Part shown: in pieces, positions 15,337 to 24,038 of the stretch
Layout: every line of letters starts with the position of its first letter
Position numbering within the stretch: position 1 is the first letter of the stretch
DNA from: Anaerolineales bacterium
GTDB taxonomy: Bacteria > Chloroflexota > Anaerolineae > Anaerolineales > Villigracilaceae
NCBI GenBank assembly: GCA_016789205.1
Contig: JAEURF010000001.1
Span: 1 to 64,000 of the forward strand
Reading direction: 5' to 3'
DNA: 64,000 bases
Notes under the pieces: model-generated
The model's input: only the letters and a program-made list of their open reading frames with translations
Told to the model about the DNA's origin: nothing
Database searches by the model: none
Program-made: the position numbers and the translations under genes

Positions 15337-15807
15337 TCATGGTTGTGTTGGGTAGCCAGCATTGAGCCATGCTTCAAAGCCACCAAGGATAGGTGTTACT
15401 TTTGTAAAGCCATTTGCAAGAAGAATAGATGCCGCACGGGCACTTGAATGTTCATCTTGTCAGGTACAGTAAGTGATAATCCATTGATTTGGATCAAGTT
15501 CAGAAATGCGTGTTTCAATTTCAGCAAGAGGGATATTGATAGCACCTGTTATGTGTTCCATTTGATAGTCTTCTGCTGAACGAACATCTAAAAGGATGGC
15601 AGTACCTAAATCAAGAGCAGATTTTGCTTCATCAATTGATACGCGTGGTACAAGAGCATCAATCTCTTCCTCTGAAAGAGTAGGGGAGATTTGTGTAGTT
15701 GCAGTGTTTTGAGAAAACACTAAAAAAATTGCAAGTGCAATTAGCAGAAAACCTGCCACAATAATAAAAAAGCCTGTTGAATCTAATTGTTGTTTTTGCT
15801 TTGGCAT
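15337..15807 (-). CDS. Candidate selenoprotein: membrane-anchored rhodanese with in-frame UGA in the active-site loop
   Basis: 156 residues if UGA (15460-15462) is read as selenocysteine. An N-terminal helix (about 12-30) is followed by a rhodanese domain: L-L-D-V-R-S-A-E-D-Y, H-I-x-G-A-I-N-I-P-L, and the active-site loop I-I-T-Y-C-T-UGA-Q-D-E-H-S-S-A-R-A-A. After UGA the frame continues through N-G-F, L-G-G-F-E-A-W and G-Y-P-T to TGA at 15337, which is the proper rhodanese C-terminus. Relatives I recall read Y-C-x-C-P-x-E-x-x-S-A-R, so UGA replaces the second Cys. Stopping at UGA would lose about 40 conserved residues. A SECIS-like hairpin lies at 15429-15443. Rhodaneses bind sulfane sulfur. 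It sits between a PCu(A)C chaperone and a methyltransferase gene. Confidence 0.8.
15429..15443 (-). promoter_or_regulatory. Candidate bacterial SECIS hairpin in the rhodanese gene
   Basis: On the minus strand GTGCC pairs with GGCAT (one G-U) around loop CGTGC. The stem starts 16 nt after the UGA at 15460-15462, and the loop starts 21 nt after it. G at loop position 2 followed by U matches the bacterial SECIS pattern and the other candidate at 7302-7319. The stem is short (5 bp), so it is weaker than the other. Confidence 0.55.
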
Positions 15808-15810
15808 AAG

Positions 15811-16230
15811 TTAGTATTCCTTTACTATTACTTGAATGTTGACTTCACCTGCATTTTCAAATTGTAAAGTTAGAGTGAAAGTATCTCCAACTAGTAAGTC
15901 TTGATGCAAGTTTGCAAGCATGATATGAAGCCCACCAGATTTGAAATTAATTTCATTTCCCGAAGGAATTTCAACAAATTCTTGCATTTTCATAGACATT
16001 ACACTTTGGTCATTGACCATTGTCATATGAATTTGGGCATCTTCTGCAACATCTGTGCTTACACTCAGTAATTTTTCGTTAGAGTATGTTCCATTTTCAA
16101 TGACAAAATAAACTGCCCCATTTTCACTTTTCAGTGCTGGGCGTGACCATGCATTATTTACAGTTAACTCACCACTTAAACTAGAACAAGCACTTAATAG
16201 CAATACTATAATAATTAAGAAATATCTCAT
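15811..16230 (-). CDS. PCu(A)C-type extracytoplasmic copper chaperone, lipoprotein
   Basis: A 139-residue protein with a signal sequence ending in a lipobox, L-L-S-A-C (Cys about 15). The PCu(A)C signature is present: N-A-W-S-R-P-A near 27, A-Q-I-H-M-T-M near 68, M near 80 and G-G-L-H-I-M-L about 100, giving the H-M...H-I-M Cu(I) site. Such proteins hold copper outside the membrane and pass it to the CuA centre, often with SCO1. It lies just upstream of the rhodanese-like gene and 14 bp after the P1B ATPase gene. Confidence 0.9.
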   Translation of the reverse strand: MRYFLIIIVLLLSACSSLSGELTVNNAWSRPALKSENGAVYFVIENGTYSNEKLLSVSTDVAEDAQIHMTMVNDQSVMSMKMQEFVEIPSGNEINFKSGGLHIMLANLHQDLLVGDTFTLTLQFENAGEVNIQVIVKEY

Positions 16231-16244
16231 GGATGCTCTTTCCG

Positions 16245-18605
16245 TTAACTTTGTTTGTAGGCTAATAATCTCAAAGCATTAGCAACAACAACCAATGTGC
16301 TTCCTTCGTGAAAAATTATGGCAATACCAATACTAACAATGCCTGTTAGAGAAGTGATAATAAGTAATGCAATTACACCGAGTGAGATGAAAAGGTTTTG
16401 CACAATAATATTTCGAGTAGCACGTCCCAATCCAACTGCAAAAGGAAGTTTGGATAAATCGTCACTCATGAGAGCAACATCTGCAGTTTCTAGCGCAACA
16501 TCTGTGCCTGCACCACCCATTGCAATGCCGACGGTTGCATTTGCTAAAGCGGGCGCATCGTTTACGCCATCGCCAATCATCGCTACTTGACCATATTCTT
16601 TTACTAAATCACGAATGATTGTTAATTTATTTTCTGGCATTAAGTCTGCGCGAAAATCTGTAAGACCAATTTCTTCGGCAATAGCAGATGCAGAGCGCGA
16701 ATTATCACCTGTGAGCATGATAGTATGTTCCACGCCCATTTTCTTCAAGGCTTGCATTGTCTCTGCTACTTGTTTACGCAATGTATCAGACATAGCAATT
16801 AAACCTATTGGAGTTTTGTTTTCAGCAACCCACATGAGGGTTTTGCCTTTTTGTTGTAGCGACTGTGCTTTTTGAAGCATATCCGCTGAAAGTGAAATCT
16901 CTGCTTCATCCATTAATTTTTGATTGCCAATCCAAATTATATTTTTGTTGAAAGTGGCTTTTAAACCGCGTCCTGTTAATGATTCGACTTCATTTATAAC
17001 AGAAGCAAGTACACCCTGAGTTTGAGCCGCACGTACAACTGCTTGCGCAAGTGGATGTGCGGAACGTGATTCTGCTCCAGCGGCAATAGACAATACTTCA
17101 TTTTCTTTTTTACCAGATTCAGAAAATGCTATTACATCTGTTACTTCTGGATGACCATGTGTAATGGTTCCTGTTTTGTCAAAAGCAATAGCTTTAAGTC
17201 GCCCAAGATTTTCAAGGTGTGTGCCACCTTTTACTAATACACCGTTTCGCGCGGCTTGTGCCACACCTGCAAGAATCGAAGCAGGCGTGCCCAGTGCAAG
17301 CGCACAAGGTGATGCGGCGACTAATAAAGTCATAGCTCGAAGGAATGATTCGCGAAATGGAAAACCGAACAATGGTGGAACGACGATTATTAACGCAGTG
17401 AGAATCAACACAGCAGGCACAAAGACGCGCTCAAATTTTTCAACAGTTTGTTGCGTGGGTGATTTTTGCGCCTGCGCTTCTTCAACCATTTTCATCACAC
17501 GCGCAAGGGTTGAGTCCTTTGCAAGACGAGTTACTTTTACTTCTAATGCACCTTCACCATTAACAGTACTAGCAAACACATTATCACTTGTGGTTTTATC
17601 CACAGGTAGTGATTCACCGGTTACTGATGATTGGTCAATACCGGATTGCCCGCTTAAGATAATTCCATCAACAGGAATACGAACGCCTGGGCGAACAATT
17701 ACAATATCATCTAGTTGAAGCGATTCAACAGGAAGTTCTTGTTCTTTGTTATCACGACGAACGAGTGCGACCTTAGGTGCGAGGTCTGCGAGGGCACGAA
17801 CTGCACGACGAGCACGATCTAGTGCGCGTTCTTCCAACGAATGACCAAGACTGAAAAGGAAAAGCAACAATGCGCCTTCTGCAAATTCGCCGAGGAATGC
17901 TGCGCCAATTGCGGCGACAACCATTAATCCATCAGTATCAAAATGTTTTTCTCTCAAAGCGTGCCACGCATGGCGTGCAATATCCCAACCGCCGAAGAGA
18001 TAAGCTGATATATAAAACCCGATACTTAAAAGATTTGGGAAGTTTAATAATAAACCACCTAGCCACCCAATCAGCAACAATAAGCCTGATAGTAAACTAA
18101 ATAGTAATTCACGATTTTCTTGCAACCGTGCTTGAAATCCATCCAGTGGAATTTGATACCCTAATGAACGGATTCTTTTTTCAATAGCGGCGCGGCTTAT
18201 TTTTTGATTGTCATATTCAATCCACATTTTTTCAGCAGGGTAGTTGACATTGACAGATAGCACGCCATCCATCCGCCCGACGCTGTGTTCAATCACAAGA
18301 CTACAATCAGAACAATCCATATTTTCGATAGGAATTGATTCGTGATGAAAGCGGTTGATGATTTCTACCCCTGCACGTTCTGCAAGGCGTTTTACATCGG
18401 ATAAGGTTAAGAGATTCGGGTCATAGTGTAGACATAAATCTATGGGTGTTTTGTCACGCTTAATATGGGCGCGTAAGATACCTTTATAGTTTTGAAGTGA
18501 TGTTTCGAGACGAACAAGACATTCATCTTTTTCATTTTCAATGCCTGGTAAGAGTAGTGGGATTTCAAGATCAATTGTTTGTTCCATAATATAATTCCAT
18601 TTCAA
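16245..18605 (-). CDS. P1B-type ATPase with SPC motif (P1B-4-like: Zn/Cd/Co/Fe group)
   Basis: 786 residues. An N-terminal degenerate ferredoxin-like domain is followed by an HMA domain with N-M-D-C-S-D-C-S near 110-116. The transporter part has T-G-E-S-L-P, V-A-A-S-P-C-A-L-A-L-G-T-P in TM6, D-K-T-G-T-I-T, H-P-L-A and G-D-G-V-N-D-A-P-A. The SPC motif is characteristic of the P1B-4 group (CoaT/CtpD/PfeT-like). The gene heads the ATPase-PCu(A)C-rhodanese-methyltransferase run and is preceded by an SmtB-like ArsR gene. An internal start at 18587 (Met) is possible. Confidence 0.92.
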   Translation of the reverse strand: MKWNYIMEQTIDLEIPLLLPGIENEKDECLVRLETSLQNYKGILRAHIKRDKTPIDLCLHYDPNLLTLSDVKRLAERAGVEIINRFHHESIPIENMDCSDCSLVIEHSVGRMDGVLSVNVNYPAEKMWIEYDNQKISRAAIEKRIRSLGYQIPLDGFQARLQENRELLFSLLSGLLLLIGWLGGLLLNFPNLLSIGFYISAYLFGGWDIARHAWHALREKHFDTDGLMVVAAIGAAFLGEFAEGALLLFLFSLGHSLEERALDRARRAVRALADLAPKVALVRRDNKEQELPVESLQLDDIVIVRPGVRIPVDGIILSGQSGIDQSSVTGESLPVDKTTSDNVFASTVNGEGALEVKVTRLAKDSTLARVMKMVEEAQAQKSPTQQTVEKFERVFVPAVLILTALIIVVPPLFGFPFRESFLRAMTLLVAASPCALALGTPASILAGVAQAARNGVLVKGGTHLENLGRLKAIAFDKTGTITHGHPEVTDVIAFSESGKKENEVLSIAAGAESRSAHPLAQAVVRAAQTQGVLASVINEVESLTGRGLKATFNKNIIWIGNQKLMDEAEISLSADMLQKAQSLQQKGKTLMWVAENKTPIGLIAMSDTLRKQVAETMQALKKMGVEHTIMLTGDNSRSASAIAEEIGLTDFRADLMPENKLTIIRDLVKEYGQVAMIGDGVNDAPALANATVGIAMGGAGTDVALETADVALMSDDLSKLPFAVGLGRATRNIIVQNLFISLGVIALLIITSLTGIVSIGIAIIFHEGSTLVVVANALRLLAYKQS

Positions 18606-18694
18606 ATTTTAATAAATACAAGTTATACAAAGTCCAAAAGATGATTTTGGTTTTTATATAGGATATGAAGAGAAAACCTGTCTCGTATGTAAAA

Positions 18695-18946
18695 TTAAAA
18701 TGTCGGAGGGTGGGAAATTTTTGCGCTTAGATTAAAAGCACGGGTGCTATCCCGTATTTGCGTAATTGCAGTGGCGGGCGTTTGGGTGAATGTTTGTGCT
18801 TGTTCGTGTTGAGCGATGACACTATGGATTGAGCAGTTGGATTCCTGAGTAACATGAGATGTATTATCGGCAGATAAAAACCAGTGGTTTGATGCGCCCA
18901 TAATCAGGAGAAAAAGCAGCAAAGTGAGAATAAGTCGTCGAGTCAA
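18695..18946 (-). CDS. Small exported protein with signal-type helix
   Basis: 83 residues from a TTG at 18946 (AGGA upstream). It has a hydrophobic leader, then a polar, His- and Thr-rich region ending in S-H-P-P-T-F. A longer frame from an ATG at 19000 would overlap the ArsR gene by 44 bp, so the TTG start is preferred. It sits between the ArsR repressor and the P1B-4 ATPase and resembles the small exported protein at 10838-11155 in length and position. No family recognised. Confidence 0.4.
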   Translation of the reverse strand: MTRRLILTLLLFLLIMGASNHWFLSADNTSHVTQESNCSIHSVIAQHEQAQTFTQTPATAITQIRDSTRAFNLSAKISHPPTF

Positions 18947-18956
18947 GGCAATCCTA

Positions 18957-19247
18957 TTAGCCGTGCTGTACGTGGTCAAGGCCACGATGGAAAAGTTCAA
19001 TCACATGCTTATCATCAAGTGAGTAAAAGACCTGCCTGCCTGATTTTCGCGCACGGACAAGCCGCATTTGCCGTAATCCACGCAATTGATGGGATACTGC
19101 CGATTCAGTCATATTAAGTTCTTCGGCCAGTGAACTAACACGTGTCTCTCCTTCAATGAGTAAAGAGATGATGCGTACACGGCTGGCATCGCTTAAGGCG
19201 CTGAATAACTCAGCAAGTTGAATGGCATTGATATCCGTAAGTTTCAT
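18957..19247 (-). CDS. ArsR-family repressor, SmtB/CzrA-type zinc-group sensor
   Basis: A 96-residue winged-HTH protein: A-L-S-D-A-S-R-V-R-I-I, then N-M-T-E-S-A-V-S-H-Q-L-R-G-L-R, and wing K-S-G-R-Q-V-F-Y-S-L-D-D. The last helix reads D-D-K-H-V-I-E-L-F-H-R-G-L-D-H-V-Q-H-G, carrying the D-x-H...H-x-x-H ligands of the alpha-5 site in SmtB/CzrA/NmtR sensors of Zn, Co or Ni. No recognition-helix cysteines, unlike the CmtR-like one. A dyad lies just upstream (19253-19274). It heads the operon of the SPC-type ATPase. Confidence 0.92.
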   Translation of the reverse strand: MKLTDINAIQLAELFSALSDASRVRIISLLIEGETRVSSLAEELNMTESAVSHQLRGLRQMRLVRARKSGRQVFYSLDDKHVIELFHRGLDHVQHG

Positions 19248-19252
19248 ACTAT

Positions 19253-19274
19253 TGAATAGTTGAGCAAGTATTCA
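19253..19274 (-). promoter_or_regulatory. ArsR/SmtB-type operator
   Basis: The dyad TGAATA...TATTCA (nine-base half-sites, one mismatch, four-base centre) ends six bases before the repressor ATG. The TGAA/TTCA half-sites are the classic SmtB/CzrA operator pattern, so it is likely autoregulated. Confidence 0.75.
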
Positions 19275-19361
19275 TATATTACTCGACAAAAAAAAGACTG
19301 TCAAGATCCCATTATTTCTGTGTTGTCGCGTGTGGATATCGAATTTCAATAACTTTCCATT

Positions 19362-19937
19362 CTAAGACTCAAATGCATCACGAATCGCCGCACGTTGTAA
19401 TAGATGTAAGGTTTCTGCGAGCTTCTCAGGAGTATAGGGGCGGCGTTTTTCAAGCCACCACTGTAGCAACGTAAGCTGTGCGCCAGCAAGGTAATTTGCT
19501 AACACATCAAATGGAATGAGGCTATCAGACTCTATAAAATCTGTACGTAACATCGTTTCGATGTACTGAGCATTCCAATCACGCATTTTTCGCAGGCTTT
19601 CTCTGTTCTGAAAAATAGGATACAGGTGTGTCCGCCCATCTTGAAGGTGCTTATATGCGGCTGTCATTCCGTGTGGAGTTTCAGGGGAGAGTAGTTCTTT
19701 ACGAGATAGTGAATAAAGTATTCTGGAATCAAACGCGTTGATCATGGCTTTGTGACAATTCGTAAACAAGTCATCTTTGCTGTTATAGTGCAAATAAAAG
19801 GTGGTCCTGCCAAGATTGGCACGGTCCACAATGTCTTGAATCGTAATTTCATCGTATTCATGTTCTTGAATCAATTCAATTAGCGTTTTTTGTAAAAGTT
19901 CTTGTGTGCGTTGCACTCGTCGATCGGTCTTTCTCAT
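19362..19937 (-). CDS. TetR/AcrR-family regulator
   Basis: A 191-residue protein with an N-terminal HTH: I-Q-D-I-V-D-R-A-N-L-G-R-T-T-F-Y-L-H-Y-N-S-K-D-D-L-F (about 32-57), the TetR signature. The C-terminal half is helical and ligand-binding, of the TetR_C type with F-D-V-L-A-N-Y-L-A-G-A-Q-L near 145. The effector is unknown. It is divergent from the small membrane genes at 20084-20789, and a perfect 10-bp dyad lies in the gap, so it probably represses them and itself. Confidence 0.92.
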   Translation of the reverse strand: MRKTDRRVQRTQELLQKTLIELIQEHEYDEITIQDIVDRANLGRTTFYLHYNSKDDLFTNCHKAMINAFDSRILYSLSRKELLSPETPHGMTAAYKHLQDGRTHLYPIFQNRESLRKMRDWNAQYIETMLRTDFIESDSLIPFDVLANYLAGAQLTLLQWWLEKRRPYTPEKLAETLHLLQRAAIRDAFES

Positions 19938-19960
19938 AAAATATCCTTATCTTGCAAGAT

Positions 19961-19988
19961 TATGAACAATATCATTGAATTGTTCATA
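19961..19988. promoter_or_regulatory. TetR operator: perfect 10-bp inverted repeat
   Basis: TATGAACAAT (19961-19970) is the exact inverse of ATTGTTCATA (19979-19988) with an 8-bp spacer. It lies 23 bp upstream of the TetR start and about 95 bp upstream of the divergent small gene. It is a good candidate TetR site for both directions. Confidence 0.82.
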
Positions 19989-20083
19989 AAACCACAGATT
20001 CTTTATGATGCTTATTGATTTCATTCGCAAAATACTGTACCATCCACAATTGAAATTCTAAAAATAAACTTGGAGAAACTATC

Positions 20084-20254
20084 ATGTCAGAAAATCAAAA
20101 CGACCCACACCGTGGAATCCCTCCCGGCACACCCCGCTGGGTGAAAGCAATGATCATTCTCTTCATTGTATTGATCATAATAATAGTCATTATGCATTTA
20201 ACTGGTAATAGTTTTGGTGGTCATAATATGTCATTTACAACAGATTGGCTTTAA
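20084..20254 (+). CDS. Small single-helix membrane protein
   Basis: A 56-residue protein with GGAGAAAC before ATG 20084. It has a polar, proline-rich start (P-H-R-G-I-P-P-G-T-P-R-W-V-K), a strongly hydrophobic helix (about 23-40) and a short tail with Gly, His and Met. It is divergent to the TetR gene and only 4 bp before the next membrane gene, so both likely form a TetR-controlled unit. No family recognised. Confidence 0.65.
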   Translation: MSENQNDPHRGIPPGTPRWVKAMIILFIVLIIIIVIMHLTGNSFGGHNMSFTTDWL

Positions 20255-20258
20255 AAGA

Positions 20259-20789
20259 ATGTCTCGTGGTCTTCGTAAATTTGTATTGACTGCACATGTG
20301 GTTTTCACAGTAAGTTGGCTGGGTGCAGTCCTTGTTTTTTTAGTTCTTGCAATCTCTGGCATAACTAGCAAAGATATTCTTTTAATAAGGTCAGATTATC
20401 TCGCGATGGAATTAATTGCTCGCTTTGTAATCGTTCCGTTAAGCTTTGCTCCACTCATTACAGGACCTATTTTGTCACTAGGAACTCCATGGGGTTTGTT
20501 TCGGCATTATTGGATACTAGTAAAGCTCGTAATCACTATTCTTTGTACAGGGATCATGCAATTGCATATGCAACCGATTAATCATTTAGCAGATATTGCA
20601 ATACAGGTTGGCGTATTCAGTGATGATTTATATAAAATGCAAGTTCAAATGGTGATTGCATCCAGTGCAGCTCTAATCGCATTAATCATCACAACTGTGC
20701 TGGCAGTTTACAAACCACGAGGGATGACAACTTATGGTTGGCGTAAACAATATGAAGAGCGTATTACATCATCAGAAATAGATACCTAA
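20259..20789 (+). CDS. DUF2269/CopD-like four-helix membrane protein
   Basis: 176 residues from ATG 20259; a longer frame from upstream would overlap the small gene. Four hydrophobic helices begin with T-A-H-V-V-F-T-V-S-W-L-G-A-V (about 10-24), which matches the histidine-plus-W-x-G start of the DUF2269/CopD-like group. A conserved R-F-V-I-V-P segment lies near 57 and P-R-G-M-T-x-Y-G-W-R-K near 157. The His in helix 1 may bind copper or heme. Function is not established. It follows the small protein by 4 bp and is likely under the same TetR control. Confidence 0.6.
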   Translation: MSRGLRKFVLTAHVVFTVSWLGAVLVFLVLAISGITSKDILLIRSDYLAMELIARFVIVPLSFAPLITGPILSLGTPWGLFRHYWILVKLVITILCTGIMQLHMQPINHLADIAIQVGVFSDDLYKMQVQMVIASSAALIALIITTVLAVYKPRGMTTYGWRKQYEERITSSEIDT

Positions 20790-20813
20790 TCTAAAATTCA
20801 AATCAAAGTTTAG

Positions 20814-23279
20814 TTATATTTTCACACTTCGTAATCGCAAACTATTTGTTACCACAAAGACACTGCTAAATGCCATAGCACCAGCCGCAAGCATCGGGTT
20901 TAAATATCCGAGTGCAGCGGCGGGAATTAACACTACGTTATAGAAAAATGCCCAGAACAGATTTTGTTTAATGGTTGATAATGTTTTTCGTGATAAGTTA
21001 ATTGCTTTTGCAACACCGCGCAAATCGCCACTCATTAAAGTAATCGGTGCCGCCGCCATCGCAACATCGGTTCCAGTACCAATTGCTAAACCGACATCCG
21101 CTTGGGCAAGTGCCGGGGCATCGTTTACTCCATCACCGACCATGGCAACGATATTCGTAATTCGCGATTCGTGATTCGTAATTTGAAGTTTCTTAACTTC
21201 AGAAGATTTTCCTTCTGGTAAAACTTCCGCAAGCACAGTATCAACACCTACCTGTTTGGCAATTGCTTCGGCAGTTTTTTGGTTATCACCTGTCATCATC
21301 ACCACTTGCAGATTCATTTTATGTAAATCTGCAATTGCATCTTTTGATGATTCCTTAATTGTGTCTGCTACAGCAATGATTCCAGCAAATTGATTATCAA
21401 TCGCAACTAACATGGCAGTCTTGGCTTCTGATTGCAAACGCGATATTTCAGATTCAAAATCCGCAATTTGGATTCCTTTATCTGCAAACATTTTTTTATT
21501 CCCAACCATCACGCTTTGTGACTCGACCTCAGCCTGCACGCCAAACCCAGGGGTTGATTTGAACCCCGATATTTCTGCCAAACTTAATCCGCGTGTAGTA
21601 GCTTCTGCCCAAATCGCTTCGCCGAGTGGATGTTCAGAGCCACGTTCAACAGATGCGGCGAGTCTTAATAATTCGTTATCCGTAATGCGTAATTCGTAAC
21701 TTGTATCTTGTAACTTGCTACTTCTCACTATATCTGTAACTGCTGGTTGACCTTTTGTAATCGTGCCAGTCTTATCTAATACAACAACATTTACATTGCC
21801 TGCACGTTCTAGGGCTTCACTATTTTTGAACAAGACTCCAATTTCTGCGCCTTTGCCAGAACCGACCATAATTGCTGTTGGTGTAGCAAGTCCCATCGCG
21901 CAAGGACATGCAATTACTAAAACTGCAACCATATTAATCAAACCAATCGTGAATGGAGAATCGGTAAATTGGTAATTGGTAAGTGGAACAATGAAATACC
22001 AGGCTGCAAAAGTCAGTAAAGCAATCACAATTACGATTGGCACGAACACAGCCGATACTTGATCTGCTAGCTTTTGAATCGGTGCTTTGCTTCCTTGTGC
22101 ATCTTCAACTAATTTAATAATTCTTGCTAAAGCAGTTTCTCTGCCAACTTTCGTGGCTTCAAATTTAATCAAGCCAAGTTTGTTTAAGGTTGCGCCTATC
22201 ACTGAATCGCCTTGATTCTTTTCCACAGGCAATGATTCACCCGTCAGCATTGATTCGTCTATCGAGCTTCGTCCTTCGATGATGACACCATCTACTGGAA
22301 TGGTTTCACCTGGTTTTACTAGCACAATGTCACCGACAAGAACAGAGTCAATTGAAACAGAAACCTCTGCCCCGTCGCGAATGAGGCGTGCGGTTTTGGG
22401 TCTGAGTCCAATTAATTTTTTAATAGCTTCGGAGGTTCGTCCTTTGGCACGGGCTTCTAAAAATTTTCCGAGCCGAATCAAAACGATGATGACCGCGGCT
22501 GTTTCAAAATAAACATGCCCAGAAAGTGCGCCAAACGCAATAAAGATTGAATAAAAATAAGCAACTGATGTGCCCATAGCGATTAGCACATCCATATTTG
22601 CAGAGCCATTGCGAAGAGATTTATATGCGCCAACATAATATTGCCACCCGACATAAAATTGAACAGGCGCGGCAACTAACATCATCGAAATATTTACCCA
22701 ACTTTCATGCGCCCAATGACCTAAGATATTAAAATCGCGCAACATGGAAAAAACAAAAAGTGGAATTGTAAAAATTAAACCAATGATGAACAATCGTTTT
22801 TGTTCATTGATTTCGTGTTCGCGGGCTTTGGCTTCGACATCTTCACTTTCGTTGCCGAGTTCTACCGCTTCAAAACCTGTGTTTGTAACAGTTCGTCGAA
22901 TTTCGGCTTGGGTGATGATGGTGGGAATATATTTTATTTTTGCTTTTTCATTGGCAACATTGACGCTGGCTTCTAACACGCCATCTAGTTTTGACAAAGC
23001 AGTTTCAAGAATGCGGGCATCGTTATCATCTGATAATCTTTTGATGATTAATTCAGCATCTCCAGTAGCAACGCCGTAGCCCGCACGGTCTACTCGTGCA
23101 ATAAAATCTTTTATTTGGAGTTTTGAATCATCATAGTCTACTGTGGCACGTTCAGACGAAAGATTTACGACAGCAGAATTCACGCCATCTAGCTTTTTTA
23201 GATTGCGTTCTACGGTGGCGACACAGTTGGCACAAGTCATGCCTGTGATAGGGAGGGTAAGTTGTTTAGAGGTAGACAT
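20814..23279 (-). CDS. copA: Cu(I) P1B-1 ATPase CopA with three in-frame repeat inserts
   Basis: 821 residues. The N-terminal HMA domain has G-M-T-C-A-N-C; a second HMA-like domain (about 78-140) lacks the Cys pair. The actuator has T-G-E-S-L-P, TM6 has [12 protein letters not shown] (CPC), then D-K-T-G-T-I-T-K-G and [12 protein letters not shown] in TM6 marks the P1B-1 Cu(I)/Ag(I) exporters. Three extra stretches not usual for CopA are present: about 423-431 (N-Y-Q-F), about 517-533 (Y-E-L-R-I-T-D-N-E) and about 699-708 ([10 protein letters not shown]). All lie in loops and keep the frame. It is the last gene of the CsoR-headed copper operon. Confidence 0.95.
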   Translation of the reverse strand: MSTSKQLTLPITGMTCANCVATVERNLKKLDGVNSAVVNLSSERATVDYDDSKLQIKDFIARVDRAGYGVATGDAELIIKRLSDDNDARILETALSKLDGVLEASVNVANEKAKIKYIPTIITQAEIRRTVTNTGFEAVELGNESEDVEAKAREHEINEQKRLFIIGLIFTIPLFVFSMLRDFNILGHWAHESWVNISMMLVAAPVQFYVGWQYYVGAYKSLRNGSANMDVLIAMGTSVAYFYSIFIAFGALSGHVYFETAAVIIVLIRLGKFLEARAKGRTSEAIKKLIGLRPKTARLIRDGAEVSVSIDSVLVGDIVLVKPGETIPVDGVIIEGRSSIDESMLTGESLPVEKNQGDSVIGATLNKLGLIKFEATKVGRETALARIIKLVEDAQGSKAPIQKLADQVSAVFVPIVIVIALLTFAAWYFIVPLTNYQFTDSPFTIGLINMVAVLVIACPCAMGLATPTAIMVGSGKGAEIGVLFKNSEALERAGNVNVVVLDKTGTITKGQPAVTDIVRSSKLQDTSYELRITDNELLRLAASVERGSEHPLGEAIWAEATTRGLSLAEISGFKSTPGFGVQAEVESQSVMVGNKKMFADKGIQIADFESEISRLQSEAKTAMLVAIDNQFAGIIAVADTIKESSKDAIADLHKMNLQVVMMTGDNQKTAEAIAKQVGVDTVLAEVLPEGKSSEVKKLQITNHESRITNIVAMVGDGVNDAPALAQADVGLAIGTGTDVAMAAAPITLMSGDLRGVAKAINLSRKTLSTIKQNLFWAFFYNVVLIPAAALGYLNPMLAAGAMAFSSVFVVTNSLRLRSVKI
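21153..21182. repeat. ATTCGTAATTC-type tandem short repeat inserted in copA
   Basis: 30 bp of ATTCGTAATTCGCGATTCGT-type units encode [10 protein letters not shown] inside the P domain loop before M-V-G-D-G. Length is a multiple of three, so the frame is kept. Confidence 0.7.
21671..21722. repeat. Second short-repeat insert in copA (TTATCCGTAATGCGTAATTC...)
   Basis: About 50 bp made of GTAAT and CTTGTA units (ATCCGTAATGCGTAATTCGT, then AACTTGTATCTTGTAACTTG). It encodes roughly [15 protein letters not shown] in the nucleotide-binding domain, ahead of L-L-R-L-A-A-S. Confidence 0.65.
21962..21982. repeat. Third short-repeat insert in copA (GGTAAATTGGTAATTGGTAA)
   Basis: A GGTAAATTGGTAATTGGTAA repeat lies in the loop between TM5 and TM6 and encodes L-T-N-Y-Q-F-T just before the membrane segment with the CPC motif. 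It is shorter and less certain than the other two. Confidence 0.5.
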
Positions 23280-24038
23280 TTATTTTTTACTTTCTGAAAT
23301 ATTTTTTTTAAATTCGATTTTATTAATAATGATTTGGTTTATGAAGTAAAGGCTTATTATCATGATGAGGAAGGCTATAATTTGTGCTACTCGAAGTCCT
23401 GCGAACCAGTAATTGCTATCTCCTCGAAAGGCTTCGAGAAAAATACTAGCCAAAGAAGAAAGTACAACTAGAAATAAAAAGTTTATGCCTTTTCCATCAT
23501 GGTGTAGGATTCTTTTTTGAATCATAAAGAATATTGCCACTGCAATGAGGGTTTCATAAAATTGAGAAGGATGGCGATATTCATTGGATAAATGAATACC
23601 CCAAGGCAAAGTTGTTGGTGCGCCATAGGCATTTCCACTAAAAATATGGGAGATACCTACAAAAACCATAAACATCGCTAGGCCAGGTGCTGTTGCATCA
23701 AGCGCCAATAGAAAGGGAATTTTTTTTCTTTGAATCCATGATAGAAAAAAAATTAAACCAGTAGTTACGCCGAAAATTGGAGATAGGGTAGTTGGGGATA
23801 AGGAAAACAAACTTAGAGGTTTGGAAATAAAAAGAGTTGGGAACTCTAAGGCATAACCTATTCGTCCGCCAACTGCACCAGCCAATAAACTATAAAAAAT
23901 GATGTCGTTAAGGCTAATTTTTAAATTTAACCGAGAGGCTTCTCGTTCAATAATCGAGATGCTCACCCATAATCCGATAAGTAACGACAAACTTGCCAAA
24001 GGCAAAATGAACAGACCAAGGCGCAGATATGGAAACAT
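23280..24038 (-). CDS. lgt: Prolipoprotein diacylglyceryl transferase-like (Lgt family)
   Basis: A 252-residue protein with about seven helices. Lgt motifs are visible: G-A-V-G-G-R-I-G-Y near 53-61, H-P-S-Q-F-Y-E near 155-161 (a key motif), F-R-G-D near 200 and G-L-R-V-A-Q near 210. Lgt adds diacylglyceryl to the lipobox cysteine of lipoproteins. It sits inside a copper operon that encodes lipoproteins, downstream of a TlpA-like gene, so it may be a paralogue dedicated to the operon's lipoproteins or to another thiol/membrane step. Residue-level Lgt activity is plausible but not proven. Confidence 0.82.
   Translation of the reverse strand: MFPYLRLGLFILPLASLSLLIGLWVSISIIEREASRLNLKISLNDIIFYSLLAGAVGGRIGYALEFPTLFISKPLSLFSLSPTTLSPIFGVTTGLIFFLSWIQRKKIPFLLALDATAPGLAMFMVFVGISHIFSGNAYGAPTTLPWGIHLSNEYRHPSQFYETLIAVAIFFMIQKRILHHDGKGINFLFLVVLSSLASIFLEAFRGDSNYWFAGLRVAQIIAFLIMIISLYFINQIIINKIEFKKNISESKK

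Noticed and set aside
15357..15386. Longer start for the ICMT-like methyltransferase (Met at 15386)
   Set aside because: The extra residues overlap the rhodanese tail in another frame, while AGGA and ATG 15326 give the normal protein.
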